Below are positions 1 through 11,022 of a stretch of DNA of 64,000 bases, piece after piece; within the stretch, counting starts at the first letter, position 1, and every line of letters begins with the position of its first letter. The stretch covers positions 31,277,082-31,341,081 of the forward strand of contig OY783193.1 of NCBI GenBank assembly GCA_963678675.1. The letters run 5' to 3'. The notes beneath the pieces were generated by a model, which saw only the letters and a list, made by a program, of their open reading frames with translations, was not told the origin of the DNA and did no database searches. This DNA comes from Xiphydria camelus (lineage: Eukaryota; Arthropoda; Insecta; Hymenoptera; Xiphydriidae). Position numbers and translations under genes: made by a program.

Positions 1-833
1 TAATATTTATCACGGTTGGACCAATATAGTTTGCCATATCTGGCCATTTCTCGACACCCAATATTGGTCCGAAACTATCATCCCAATGCTTGTTCGTAAT
101 TGAGCCAGTCATAGCTGCCATTATCACACCATTGCATGTCGTATAGGAGCTAGTAATAGTTCAGCGTAGGGCCAGTTGAAAATTCCTATATCGATGGTTT
201 CAAATCAATACCTCGTAAGTCCGAAAATACCATTTTTCTTTTCTTGCGCTATCTGTGTTCAAAATATATTACATAAATATACATATTTCGTACTCTCTTT
301 ATTACATTCACTATTATGCGGCAACAATACAATTGTTTCGAACGGTATTATCAAAATTCTAGGCAGTTAAAACCCTCTACTGTAAAGTGACGATTTTCGA
401 GTTACGAGGTATTGATTTGAAACCATCGATATGGGTTATGCGTGCATCAGGGTTTTCAATGTTTTCGCTCGCACTCGAAGGTCTCTTATGGGTACCATCC
501 TGGCTATGTCTCTGTATTCGCTATGTGCGTACAAACACTGTTATACTTTAGTGAGCATGTGTAATTGTAGAGTAAATGTGGGATAGAAGCATCCCCCCCC
601 CCCTCTCCATAAAGAAAAAATTATATAGCAATATTCGTTGTTGTTAGAATACGAATACATGGTCTATTTACTAGAACGTAATAATTTCTATAATGAAAAA
701 ATATAATTTTGATAAAACAAGCTAAGATATCCAAAGAAATAAGAAATCCCGTTTTCGGAATTTTGGAGGACAGATGGCCAAGTGGTGGGATAAATGCCCA
801 TACTTTAAGCATAGATGCCCTGGGTATTAGCCC
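1..833. other. Intergenic sequence without a gene
   Basis: I see no coding signal. The first 120 bases carry several CCAATAT-type words like those at 11100-11260 and 16060-16200. A 29-bp perfect inverted repeat pairs 190-218 with 402-430, which suggests a small hairpin element. A run of 11 C lies at 593-603. The stretch at about 600-660 resembles 21595-21645, so it is probably an old dispersed repeat. Confidence 0.5.
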
Positions 834-1080
834 AAGAGCCAGCGACAGCCAGACCTTCGTTATTTTATAAAGGCTGAAAGTTTCTCAGTGTATGTCCCTA
901 ATAGAGGTAAGAACGATCCCCGAATATGAAGTTTGGATCATGGTGGCTTTGGCAGGTAACAGGTGGCAAAGGTGTAAAAAAAATGGACCTTACTTTCGTT
1001 AAAGTATAAAGCTCAGTTTTTATATATTTTATGTGAAATATTATATTTATTATATTTTATTTTATTATATTTTATTCGGT
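834..1080 (+). repeat. Left arm of the outermost inverted repeat
   Basis: About 195 bases from the word AAGAGCCAGCGACAGCC onward reappear in reverse complement at 9533-9728 with few mismatches. The match fades in an A+T-rich stretch at about 1030-1080. The two arms bracket 8.5 kb containing further inverted repeats. The repeat may be the terminal repeat of one large element or two copies of one family in opposite orientation. The sequence alone does not decide this. Confidence 0.75.
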
Positions 1081-1807
1081 GAGTTCGCGTTCTGTGTGCT
1101 CAGGCCTTAAACAGAATTCTTATCGACGGACAACGCGTTGAAGCGGTTCATGACGTCTGTTTATAACCTCAATCTCAAGTTGGAAAACTGATTAGTGAGA
1201 AAGAGCATGCTTCATGCCAATAGCTTGTGACGTCACGTAGTGAGATGTTGCCACGTTTTTGCATATGGCGGACGAGTACATGAAAACTTTTGAATTTTTC
1301 GACAGTTTTTCCTTTATATTAAAAAAACTGTAGAGTGAAAATTCTTTATAATTTAGTAAAAACAAGTTCGTGTGGCGTTGAAACTTATTTCATAATTTTC
1401 AGAATTTGTTTCGGTTGAAAATCGCAAGTTCTGTGTGCATTTGAAATATGCTCCCCATAAGACTCAATGCTAATCTCGTAATTTTTAAAAATTAATTACG
1501 AGAAAACTGTAGAGTGAAATTGTTTGATTTTTTTTCTCTTATTAAAATGAGTTCACAAGTATTTAAAAAAATTTTCAACTACGGTTTCTGAGAAGTCATT
1601 TCTCTGACGATCCTCCTTAACTGAATTTGTAAATAATGTGTAGAAGTGATGAGAAATAATCATACAGGTTTCGGAAACACGGCTCGTAAGAACGCAGCGC
1701 ACTCTTCTAAAGCCAACTCTAACTACAGCACCGTTCCAAGCACTACCAAAGTCAAATGTGGGGAAAATTCAAATACTTGCGTTATATATCCACGGGACAT
1801 ACTGTAT

Positions 1808-2358
1808 ATATATGTCGCAGGCAAATAGTAACTTTAGGCAGATAGTATCTGCCTAGGCAAATACTAACTGCCTGGGCAAATAGCTTTTCTTTATAATTCA
1901 TTCCTAAATGACTAGGCAGATACTATTTGCCTAGTCAAACAGTATCTGCCTAAATGTTCTTTAGGCATATAGCATATAGATTAGTTATTTATATAACCAG
2001 TTAGGAAATGCCTCATTTTGCGTAACGAGTGAGATTATTGCAATATCTATCACACGAGTTACACAGAATGCATTTCCTAACGTGTTGCATACAAGATTTT
2101 TTCAAATTATTCCTAAAACATGCGAGCGGTTGGTTAGGCAAATGGTCATTTCAGGCAAATAACTTTTGTGGCTCCGCTCGCTTCGCTCGCTCCGCCGATT
2201 CAAGCCTAACCTAATCTTACCAAATCTAATTTATTTATATTTTAATGCATTGGACTGGGTTAAGTTAGATTAGAGTCGGAGGAGCGAGCGAAGCCACAAG
2301 AGCTATTTTCCTAGGCAAAGCTATTTGTCTGAAACGACCATTTGCCTACGACATAAAA
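1808..2358. mobile_element. TIR element with GGCAAATA word arrays
   Basis: The unit starts with ATGTCGCAGGCAAATAG and ends with the near reverse complement CATTTGCCTACGACAT. Inside, the words GGCAAATA, TATTTGCC, GGCAGATA and TATCTGCC occur many times at both ends. In the middle lies an inverted pair of CGCTCGCTTCGCTCG-type segments (2165-2200 and 2276-2300). There is no ORF. A second end of the same family lies at 8457-8632 in the opposite orientation, so this could also be one end of a larger element. It looks like a non-autonomous DNA transposon of unknown superfamily. Confidence 0.65.
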
Positions 2359-2482
2359 GCTTGATTAGGAATTAGAAATTTCCCGCACTGGATAACATAA
2401 ACAAACATCCATCTACAATTATCAAACCCACACCTAATAAATTACTGAAATACTGAAGTTTATCTGAGGAGCAACTACTTAT

Positions 2483-2831
2483 GGCCCGCTGCACACGTCC
2501 GTCTTTTAACCGTGCGGTACCGATGCGGTGCCGGAATTGCGGTTGGTGATATCACTCCCGGTGCACACGTCGTTGCGGTGCCGCTGCGTTGCCGCAGCAA
2601 TTCAATGCACTCTGTAGACGGGAAAGTACTGAGAAGCCAGAGGTGCGTATGCGGTATCGTTGCGGTGTCGTGGGGAACTGCGGCGAAAGACTGCCGCAAG
2701 AGGAACGCACGGCGCCGCAACGTCACCGGAGGTGTGTGTGCAGCGCTACAATCTATCTATGATATCACCGACCGCAATTCTGGCGCCGCAGCGGTACCGC
2801 ACGGTTAAAAGACGGACGTGTGCAACGGGCC
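2483..2831. mobile_element. GC-rich MITE with TAT target duplication
   Basis: A 349-bp unit begins GGCCCGCTGCACACGTCCGT and ends with its near reverse complement. It is flanked by TAT at 2480-2482 and 2832-2834. The inverted arms extend about 60 bp and include GTGCGGTACCG. A 3-bp target duplication and a short G/C terminus fit a PIF/Harbinger-type MITE, although the usual site is TTA or TAA. The long ORFs crossing it are by-products of its base composition. Confidence 0.75.
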
Positions 2832-3180
2832 TATAAAGGCGCGGATCCACCAAAGCAACATAGTGCAACTTTTGTGTTTCTGTTGCATATTTCCAAAAAT
2901 GTTGCAGTGAACGTGCGTATCCACCAAAGCAACATAGTGCAACTTTTGTGTTGCTGTTGCGTGTTTCCAAAAAATGTTGCAGCAACAGCGTATCCACCAA
3001 AGCAACATAGAGCAACATTTGTGTTTCTGTTGCATGTTTCCGAAACTGTTGCAGTAAGTTGCACTGTGTCGCGCATTGTTGCACTGTGTTGCTGCAACAA
3101 AATGAAAAAGTTGCTGTATGTTGCGTGTTTCCATTGGAATGGAAACTCGTTGCAACATGTTGCAGTTGCGACCTCGGTCG
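2832..3180. repeat. GCAACA word array, left copy
   Basis: After GGCGCGGATCCACCAAAG the words GCAACA, TGTTGC and GTGCAAC repeat for about 330 bp in both orientations. The same terminus and word array occur in reverse complement at about 8310-8434. This is one end of a word-array element whose other end is probably at 8434. Four overlapping ORFs across the array on both strands are artefacts of the repeat. Confidence 0.7.
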
Positions 3181-4556
3181 AGACCCCTCATCAGTTACAT
3201 TTAGATTGGCCATAAAGAGGGGTCAGGCTACGCGAAATGGTGAATCGACCCTCTATACCTGACAAAAGCCAGATATCAAGAGACACGGTAGTGTCTCGCG
3301 GCATGTTCATTCAAGTCGTCAGAACGACGCCGCCAGCGCTGTCGCCGCGAGCACCCGTGTATCTTTACAGGAAAAATGTCTGCCCCCTTCACCCCTCAAT
3401 TTTAACATCGAATTTTCTCAATAAATATACGGTTATAACCAAAACTATGCTTAGTTACGCCATATAAATCGACTATTCTCTATCGATAGAGACCAGAGTA
3501 AATGTTGTAAGTTACATATTAACAGATATTTTTCCTTAGCAACGCGAAGCCACGCCCCTCGCGCCTCGAAAGTCGAGAATCCGATTTCTCGGGCGATATA
3601 TATATGTCAAAATCTCACAAAAATTCCGCCTGTCTTCGGCGATATTCGGCCATGGTCGGAAATGTGTACACAGATGCGGCCACACGCATACGCCATCAAA
3701 TGTATGTGAGAGTGTGTGAGAGAATATGTTTCTTGAATGTTTAGTTGTTTTTTAAAATTAATAAAATAATATTCCATTCGCGAAACGATTTCCCTCGCAT
3801 TTTTTCGATCATCGGACGCGCTTGTTAATTCAGTGTAATCGGAGTAGTGAATGTCAATAGTGGTGAATGTGACAGACGCTCCGTATAGTTTAATAATCGT
3901 TTGTATTTTTTTCGAATATCGAGATAGTGAACGGGTGCAGTGGTATTCTTCTCTCCAATGCCTGTGCATCAAGAAAGGAGCAGGAAAGGAGACGGTCTCA
4001 GAAGAATTGAAATCAGATAAGTTTAATTGCCATTTGACAGCTTTAACCTCACTTTCCATGGAAGGACAATATCTTTGTGTTTGTTCTATTTTTTGTTTTC
4101 AGGGTCATGCGAGCACGGGAAAAATCGAAGAAAATCAATCACCAACACAAGCCGTGGCAGAATAGGAGATGAAATGGAACTGGATCACAATAATCAGGTA
4201 ATTACTTTATCACTATTTTTCTCTATCGATATATTTCCTCTTTCGTACTATTACAAGTTCCAATTTACACACCGACCTGTCAAACCTGAAGTGTACACGT
4301 ACCGCACTTCAATTTCATCTCTTCTTCGTCTCCGGTGTAACGACGGTCAATGAGGAATTACTCATACCGATTAGGCAGATAAGTGCTGAATAACGTAGTA
4401 TAATACGAGAGAGGAAATATATCATTTTTAATAATTCTGTAATTATTAGAATAGAATTGATTAACTGAGATATAGTTTTTTCATTTCTACGCTCGATTAA
4501 GTTCGGTATATTTTAAATAGTGAAATGCTACATATGATTATGTAATTTACAATTTG
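3181..4556. other. Gene-free stretch with a dispersed repeat
   Basis: No convincing exon is visible. About 3865-4345 is a diverged copy of 40250-40790: both contain ACGCTCCG, a TTTGATAATCGTTTG-like stretch, GTGGCAGAA and CACCGACCTGTCAAAC in the same order. A ttttcag that could serve as a splice acceptor lies near 4095. This may be an old element or retrotransposed transcript, but I cannot name it. Confidence 0.45.
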
Positions 4557-5090
4557 TTACAGATCGTATGCAAACCCGAGGAGGTTTCTTTCGAAGGAGG
4601 GATCATCTACTTGTTGTTCCAACAAGAACCAGTTGCTTAGTTGCATTCATTGCATTTGACAGGTCGGTATATAAATTGGTTCTTAATTTTTATGCTGAGT
4701 AACTTCGGTATATTTTAAAAGTGAAATGCTGCATATAATTGTGTAATTTACAATTTGTTACAGATCGTTTGCGAACCCGAGGAGGTTTCTTTCCAACGAG
4801 GGATCATCCAGTTGGTGTTTCCAACAAGAACCAGTTGCATTCATTGCATTTGACAGGTCGGTATATAAATTGGTAGTATAATACGAAAGAGGAAATATTC
4901 TGTCATTATTAGAATTGGTTAACTTAGATTAATATAATCTTAGTTTCTACGTTTAGTTAGTTCAGTATATTTTAAATTGTTTGTGTTATTTACAATCTGT
5001 TACAGATCGTATGCGAACTCGAGGGGGTTTCTTTCGAACGAGGAATCATCGTCTTGTTGTTTCAAGAACCTGCTGCTTTGGTTCATTCGG
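4557..5090 (+). repeat. Three tandem copies of a unit of about 200-240 bp
   Basis: Copies begin near 4557, 4759 and 5000, each with TTACAGATCGT followed by a CCCGAGGAGG-like segment. The first two are followed by TTTGACAGGTCGGTATATAA. The unit holds an exon-like piece preceded by a pyrimidine-poor ttacag. No copy has a long ORF. The TGACAGGTCGGTATATAAAT segment also occurs in the palindrome to the right and near 40690, so the tandem array belongs to that repeat family. Confidence 0.7.
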
Positions 5091-6132
5091 CGACCTGGAT
5101 CTGCTGTCTCAAGTGCATGGACGTACGTCACTTTAAATGGATGAATATCCTTAATATCATCCGAACCGTAGACTTACTAACCTCTGGTTTTAACCTTTCT
5201 TGCCATAGCCTAAATATTCTTTCGAGGGTTATTCCTTACTCTTTCTTCCTTACTATTTCTAACATACGGTAGTGTTCACGAATATTGTAAAATATCGCAG
5301 GAATGTTACAGAAAAGTTACTTGCAAGAACGTGCTTTGTGGGGTGCAAATGGTGATATTTGTAATCCATCGTAACACCAGAGGCGAAGAAGAGAGTAAAG
5401 AGAAGTGAGGTACATGTACACTTCACGTTTGACAGGTCGGTATATAAATTTAAACTTGTGATTGTATAATACGAAAGAGGAAAAACTTATATCGATAAAG
5501 AAAAAAAATAATAAAGTAGTTACTCTATTATTGTAATCCAATAACATTGTATCACTTATTTTTCTGCCACGACTTTAATTGCTGATAGCGAAGAAAAATC
5601 AAATTTGTTGGTTGATCCATCCACTATCAACAATTAAAGTCGTGGCAGAAAAATAAGGGATATAATGGAATTGGATTACAATAATAGAGTAACTACTTTA
5701 TTATTATTTTTTCTTTATCGATATAAGTTTTTCCTCTTTCATATTATACTATCACAAGTTTCAATTTATATACCGACCTGTCAAACGTGAAATGTACATG
5801 TATGTACCTCACTTCTATTTCATCTCTTCTTTGCCTTTGGTGTAACGATGGAAATTACAAAATATCATCATTTACACCCCGCAAAACACATTTTTGCAAG
5901 CGACTTTTCTGTAACATTCCTGCGATATTTTACAATATTCGTGAACATTACCGTATGTTAGAAATAGTAAGAAAGAAAGAGTAAGGAATAACCCTCGAAA
6001 GAATATTTAGGCTATGGCAAGAAAGGTTAAAACCAGAGGTTAGTAAGTCTACGGTTCGGATGATATTAAGGATATTCATCCATTTAAAGTGACGTACGTC
6101 CATGCACTTGAGACAGCAGATCCAGGTCGCCG
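5088..6132. repeat. 1-kb palindrome with arms of about 480 bp
   Basis: Left arm 5088-5565 and right arm 5638-6132 are near-perfect reverse complements around a spacer of about 70 bp. Both arms carry GACCTGGATCTGCTG, GTGTTCACGAATATTG-like and GGTCGGTATATAAAT segments. Translations of the two arms are mirror copies of the same short peptide and show no known domain. The palindrome sits at the centre of the nested inverted repeats of the left 10 kb. Confidence 0.8.
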
Positions 6133-8309
6133 AGACTTTAATTTTGTAGTAATAAAAAGCTATTCTTCTACATGTACGTATCTTCCTCATGAATAAATTC
6201 CAAAAAGTAGTGAAATCCCCCCACAAAAACAGTTTCTCTGTAAAAAAAAGGCGGCATGTTCATTCAGTGCCAACAAAAATTGATACGTAAAATACTCTCC
6301 AAAAAAGATTTGAAATCAATTAAGATCGCCATGTTCAAGATTTATGTATTAAAAGTAAAAGGCATCATTTGAAAGGAAAATTATTGTAAATCAAGTTACT
6401 AAAAAATTCGACTAAAAAAATTTATAAAAAAATTTTTATAAAAAAGAACTTGCCGCGTTTTTTTCTTCAAAATAAAAAATTCAGACAGAATTATACTCGA
6501 TGTTTATGCACTTATGATTTTAAATAAATTCATACACTTATAATATGATACCACCAGTATACCGAATGTCGCATTTAGGTTTACCGGAACGTAGTACAGT
6601 ATAAATGGGCTGAGAAAATCGACTTCGTTTTCTCCTGTTCTTTACAAGTGTCCGATTAAAATTTTTTTGTTTAATTCTCGGAAAAATATGTAGAGCAAAT
6701 ATTACATAAAGCCAAAGTATGGTTTATAATTTTTAATACAAATGTTTTTTTGTACGGTTTTTTTAAATATCTCGAAAATTGTTGAGAAATTATCGAGACA
6801 TGCTCCGGAAAAAATTTAGAGAATTTCAAGACGAAACGATTGGTTTTTATCTCATTTTGTTACGATGAATATTTCTGAAAAGGTGACAACAAAGTCGATT
6901 TTCTCAACCCATCTACTGTACTAACGGTCACTTATTGAATTCGTCATTTCTCCCCTTTACAAATCTGACTGAGTGCATAGAGCGGTATTTATGAGTAGTC
7001 GCCGCGGGGGGTGACTTATTCCGATCCATCCGGTAATTAGCCTCCCGCGAAAGATATGGAATTACATACCTTAATATTTACTTGGCCCAACAAAATATTT
7101 TCTCCACCGTCATCAAGTATACATTTATTAACTGCAAATAAACTCTCTTCTCAGTATACGAACTAACTTGGATCGAGCGAACGAAGTATTCGCTAAAGTG
7201 ACAAATTTCTCGAAAATCATAAACGGAATCAATGGATTGTACTTCCAAATTTGATCGTGATAAAAAAGTAATCGCTGTTTCTTAGAATGTGACATACATT
7301 ATCAATTTTGTTTTCTCTATTATCTTTCAGCGCGATAACAAATATTCGCCACTCTCAGTTTTTCACGAATTTATATCTCAATTCACGCGTACGTACCAGT
7401 ACACTGTAAAAAATCGGCAGTTAATGCGTAGTGATTTGTGGAGTGAATGCGGAATGGATGATTTTTAGTTAATTTAATCCCGTTTTTTGGAGTGAAATTC
7501 ACTCCGAAAAAGATTTTATTTAAATTATTTATAAAAATTACTCCACGGATGAATTTCAGATAGGAATCGTCCACAAAATATTAAATTATAATACAAATAA
7601 TGAAGTTATATTATTATTATTATCACTTTTTTATTACTTCAGTACTAATAATAATATGTTTAAATATTTATCTTTATTATTGTTATTATTATTATTATTA
7701 CTATTATTATTAATATCATTCCATAAAAATATTATTTACATGACTGATATCAAGATTGATGTGAATCATACGACAGTTTTGAGTTCAATGAATTTCTTGT
7801 CATTGAAAATAAAGAGTTTTTGTTTTTGGATTTGATAAGCCTAATAATTTATCGTACTAACTCGAGATTCGTGTGTGTATATGTTAAATGATCAATTAGA
7901 GATTTACACTAACTGAGATTTACGCATCAAAAATACGTTGCGCGTGCAGCCGTGAGAGAATCTCTCATCACGCGAGTAAAGAACGGTGGGACGAGAGCGC
8001 GAGTGCTGACGGGTTAAGTGCAAGGCGCCTGTGTCCCTTCTCGGGCTGCGAGAGCCTCGCGGGAGGGCACGGGACGAGCAACGAAATGAACTATGCGTCG
8101 CCCCAATGAGAAAAGTGCCTAACTCCGTTTTAAAAAATTGCACAGGAGAGAAGAAAAACTTTTTATTTAAACGTTATTATAATAGATGGCAGCAAAATTC
8201 CATTTTTGCCAAAAGCGGTCGAATACCGAATGTTTGGCGCAGTAGACCTCCCACACACTACGCGAAGGATCTTAAGCCAGGACAAACCGCCTCTTCTGTT
8301 GCCTCGGTG
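6133..8309. other. A+T-rich stretch without a gene
   Basis: No coding exon is supported. The segment at 6925-7045 matches 62880-63010 (GAATTCGTCATTTCTCCCC and flanks), so it is a dispersed repeat. The segment at 7080-7170 holds the TTGGCCCAA / AATCAAGTATACATT repeat that recurs at 29600-29700 and 44940-45090. An ATT/TTA microsatellite covers about 7603-7712. A CpG-rich patch at 7930-8110 has short ORFs on both strands but no recognisable product. Confidence 0.45.
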
Positions 8310-8434
8310 GAGACGAAATGTTGCTGTATGTTGCAGTATGTTTCTACATTTTGCAACATACAGAAACATACAGCAACACAGTGCAACAGAAAAGTTGCAC
8401 TATGTTGCTTTGGTGGATCCGCGCCTTAATATGC
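8310..8434. repeat. GCAACA word array, right copy
   Basis: This is the reverse-complement partner of 2832-2960. It ends in CTTTGGTGGATCCGCGCC and is filled with TGTTGC and GCAACA words. Flanking bases are TTAATATG on the right and TATAAA before the left copy. Together the two copies could bound an element of 5.6 kb. Confidence 0.65.
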
Positions 8435-8456
8435 ACATAACCACAAATTATTGAAC

Positions 8457-8632
8457 TGAAATAGACTAGATACTATTTGCCTAACAACGGTTCCGGCAGA
8501 TACTATTTGCCTAGGCAAATGGTGTTTAATCAGAAATAAACATAATAAAGCTATTTGCCCAGGCAGTTAGTATTTGCCTAGGCAGATACTATCTGCCTAA
8601 AAAAAAAGTTGCTATTTGCCTGCGACATATAC
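8457..8632. repeat. GGCAAATA word array, right copy
   Basis: Reading inward on the reverse strand, the first 90 bases match 1812-1900 closely, including the terminal TATGTCGCAGGCAAATAG. Beyond that the two copies differ in sequence but keep the same words. The array abuts the next element at 8630. Confidence 0.7.
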
Positions 8633-9275
8633 AAGCGGATGCGAGTGAAATAGTGAGTTCGGTCTATTGCGATCTTTTGTTGCGCATCTTTCATTTACTC
8701 AGTACAGTGTTTTTTGGATTTATCGGAAAATTTAATTATATAGAATTATTTATGACTAAAAAATAAATTTTCAAAAAATGATTCAGTAGAATTTTCATGT
8801 CAATAAATCAATGCAACAAAAATTTAATAAATTAATCAATAATGTTTTGATATGATTTCAAATATGTATTACTGGATTCAAAGAAATATTTAATGATTTT
8901 CATCGTTGTCGTCGATATCTTCATTATCTTTGTCACTACTACTCCACTCCGTGGCAAAATAAATGTTACATGACACCTTTATCCACGTGTGTCTTCAATT
9001 AAATTTTCCGATAAATCCAAAAAACACTGTTCAACACATGATACTGAGCAGGGCCGCTTCTAGATGATGAGGCGCCTTCGTGCTTGGCGCCCTTTTCTAG
9101 AGAAGGTATGAAGCCTTTTGGCGCCCCATGACTAGTGCGCCTTCATGCGCGCCTTCGTGCGTGGCACGAAATGGCCACTCATTAGACGCGGCCCTGATAC
9201 TGAGTAAATTAAAGATGCGCAACAAAAGATCGCAATAGGCCGGGGACTCACTATTTCACTCGCACCCGCTTGTAT
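8630..9275. mobile_element. TIR element with ends ACAAGCGGRTGCGAG
   Basis: About 115 bp at 8630-8743 (GAGTGAAATAGTGAGT, ATTGCGATCTTTTGTTGCGC, TTTTTTGGATTTATCGG) recur in reverse complement at 8992-9272. The right arm is interrupted by a small hAT MITE. A short acidic reading frame on the - strand (8895-8960, rich in D and E and ending in a stop) may be the remnant of a transposase tail. I cannot assign a superfamily. Confidence 0.7.
9049..9196. mobile_element. hAT-type MITE with perfect 8-bp target duplication
   Basis: A 148-bp unit begins CAGGGCCGC and ends GCGGCCCTG. It is flanked on both sides by the identical octamer ATACTGAG (9041-9048 and 9197-9204). A CAGRG terminus with an 8-bp duplication is diagnostic of hAT elements. 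The interior has further inverted GCGCCTTCGTGC words and no ORF. It inserted into the right arm of the 8630-9275 element, so it is the younger of the two. Confidence 0.92.
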
Positions 9276-9532
9276 ATATAGTGCCTCGCGCTCGCACCTA
9301 TACTAGCCTACGGCAAACTTTCAATGTGTCTGGCAAGATGTAGGAACCATCGAAACTGTCTGGCTACTGAGGAAACATCTTTTGATAGTTCCCCAAATAA
9401 CATATATAAAATTTAGCTTTTATACTATGACGAAAGTTTAATTACAAGTTATTATAGTTTAAGGGTGTCTGGCAGGGGGTTGGAACCATACTAAGTGTCT
9501 GGCAATAGACGACGTGATTTCTAATATTATTC

Positions 9533-9728
9533 CGAATAAAATATATAAAAACTGAGCTTTATACTTTAACGAAAGTAAGGTCCATTTTTTTACACCTTTG
9601 CCACCTGTTACCTGCCAAAGCCACCATGATCCAAACTTCATATTCGGGGATCGTTCTTACCTCTATTAGGGACATACACTGAGAAACTTTCAGCCCTTAT
9701 AAAATAACGAAGGCTGTCGCTGGCTCTT
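9533..9728 (-). repeat. Right arm of the outermost inverted repeat
   Basis: Reverse complement of 834-1028, with its inner edge in the A+T-rich TATATAAAAACTGAGC stretch. Just inside it, 9330-9520 has several GTGTCTGGCA words, which suggests the family also has subterminal repeats. Confidence 0.75.
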
Positions 9729-10692
9729 GCTCTATATCTGACGAGATGAAAAATTCATTTTGAGCGTAAGAAAAATAAATTTTATAATGAATATACCTAA
9801 TATCTCACATACCTATATTCTAAAATACAACAATAAACAAAATAACATTATCAGTAAATGGATAAGCAGAAGTAATTGAAAGATCACTGCAGATCTTTAT
9901 TGTCCTGTCGACTCTGACAACCTCGCCATTTTTTTCGGCTATCCTTTCAACAATCATTACCAAATGTGTGAAAAAGTCATTTTCTATTTCCCACAGAACG
10001 TTAAGAATAATAAAGAAGTAACTGATAATCGGTAGATTTTACACTGCATTATATTCCGTGACTGCAAGAATATTGATATCGGTATGGAATATCGGATCGT
10101 CAATAAAATGGAGGCATCTATCTTCTTTTGCCAATAGGGCATTCATCCTCCATCTTCAGTGAGGTATCTATCCTCCAACGAAAGGCTAACGGTAGGACAG
10201 TTGCCCCTCTCAAAATTATTCCGACATGCAAGATTAAAATCAGACAGCATTTATCGTTCTTCATCAGTTAACTCTGCCGATTCCTGCAGAATATCCTACA
10301 GACGTTATTTTAGCGCAGATAATTTCACCTGAAATTAACAACGAGCTGTGCTCTCTATTCGAAACCGTTATAAATCCTTAATTAAGATAGTTGATGGGTA
10401 AATTGTTCATATCTATGTTTATGAATATGTAAACTAATATAATATAAATACCCTATTGCCTCAATCGTTCCAGCATATTCGAAATAAAGAGGGGCCTTTA
10501 TCCTCCAGGGGCATCTATCTCACTTTTACCCTACACGTGCATATCTACAACGCTATCTGTTTGATACGTCGATACTTTTCGTACGGCATTTATTTTGCAC
10601 GTATACTGCCGCACATGCTCACTGAAGTATGTGTTTATACGCATGTAGCGAATAGATCCGATTCTAAAGATCGATCATATTATTCATAACAG
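9729..10692. other. Gene-free stretch with GGCATCTATC-type words
   Basis: No exon is seen until the splice acceptor at 10691-10692. The words GGCATCTATC, TATCTATCCTCC and their variants occur at about 10110-10180 and 10490-10530. They also occur beside the palindrome at 21560-22610. An acceptor upstream of a weak ORF at 10456 was considered and not accepted. Confidence 0.4.
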
Positions 10693-11022
10693 CTGGCCAA
10701 GAGCACACCCCTTTTTACCATCCGCGATTCGATTTTCGCGCCTCCTGGCCATCGGGACTCCTCGTAGAGTTGACACCCGGCGACGGCCCGAAGAATCCCT
10801 TCTATGTCACTCAACGCTATACCTCGACGAACTCCGAGCGCGGTCAAGAGACGTGCAGAAAGTTTCTGCGAAACGGCACGGTGCTCCAGTTCTTTAAGGA
10901 CGGTCGCGTCGTCGCGCTGCGACCCAACGGCACCCGAGTTACATGCAGCGCCTTCGAAAAGGTCAAGGTCGCCGAGACCGATGAGCCGGAAGGGGCCGAA
11001 GAATTTACCGCTTCTCTCGGAG
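10693..11022 (+). CDS. SPAG17-like exon a
   Basis: Acceptor ATAACAG precedes 10693. Donor GTGAGG follows 11022. The exon opens with two bases of a split codon and ends with one base of the next. Visible text includes HPRFDFRASWPSGLLVEL, NPFYVTQRYTS, NGTVLQFFKDGRVVALRPNG and VTCSAF, a run of short strands with G/D turns typical of the SPAG17 core. The exon is CpG-rich, unlike the A+T-rich flanks. The opposite-strand ORF at 10680-11036 is a shadow. Confidence 0.65.

Noticed and set aside
2475..3262. Eight overlapping ORFs on both strands rich in Cys, His, Asn and Gln
   Set aside because: They are translations of the GGCCCG MITE and the GCAACA word array in several frames, with no consistent frame or domain.
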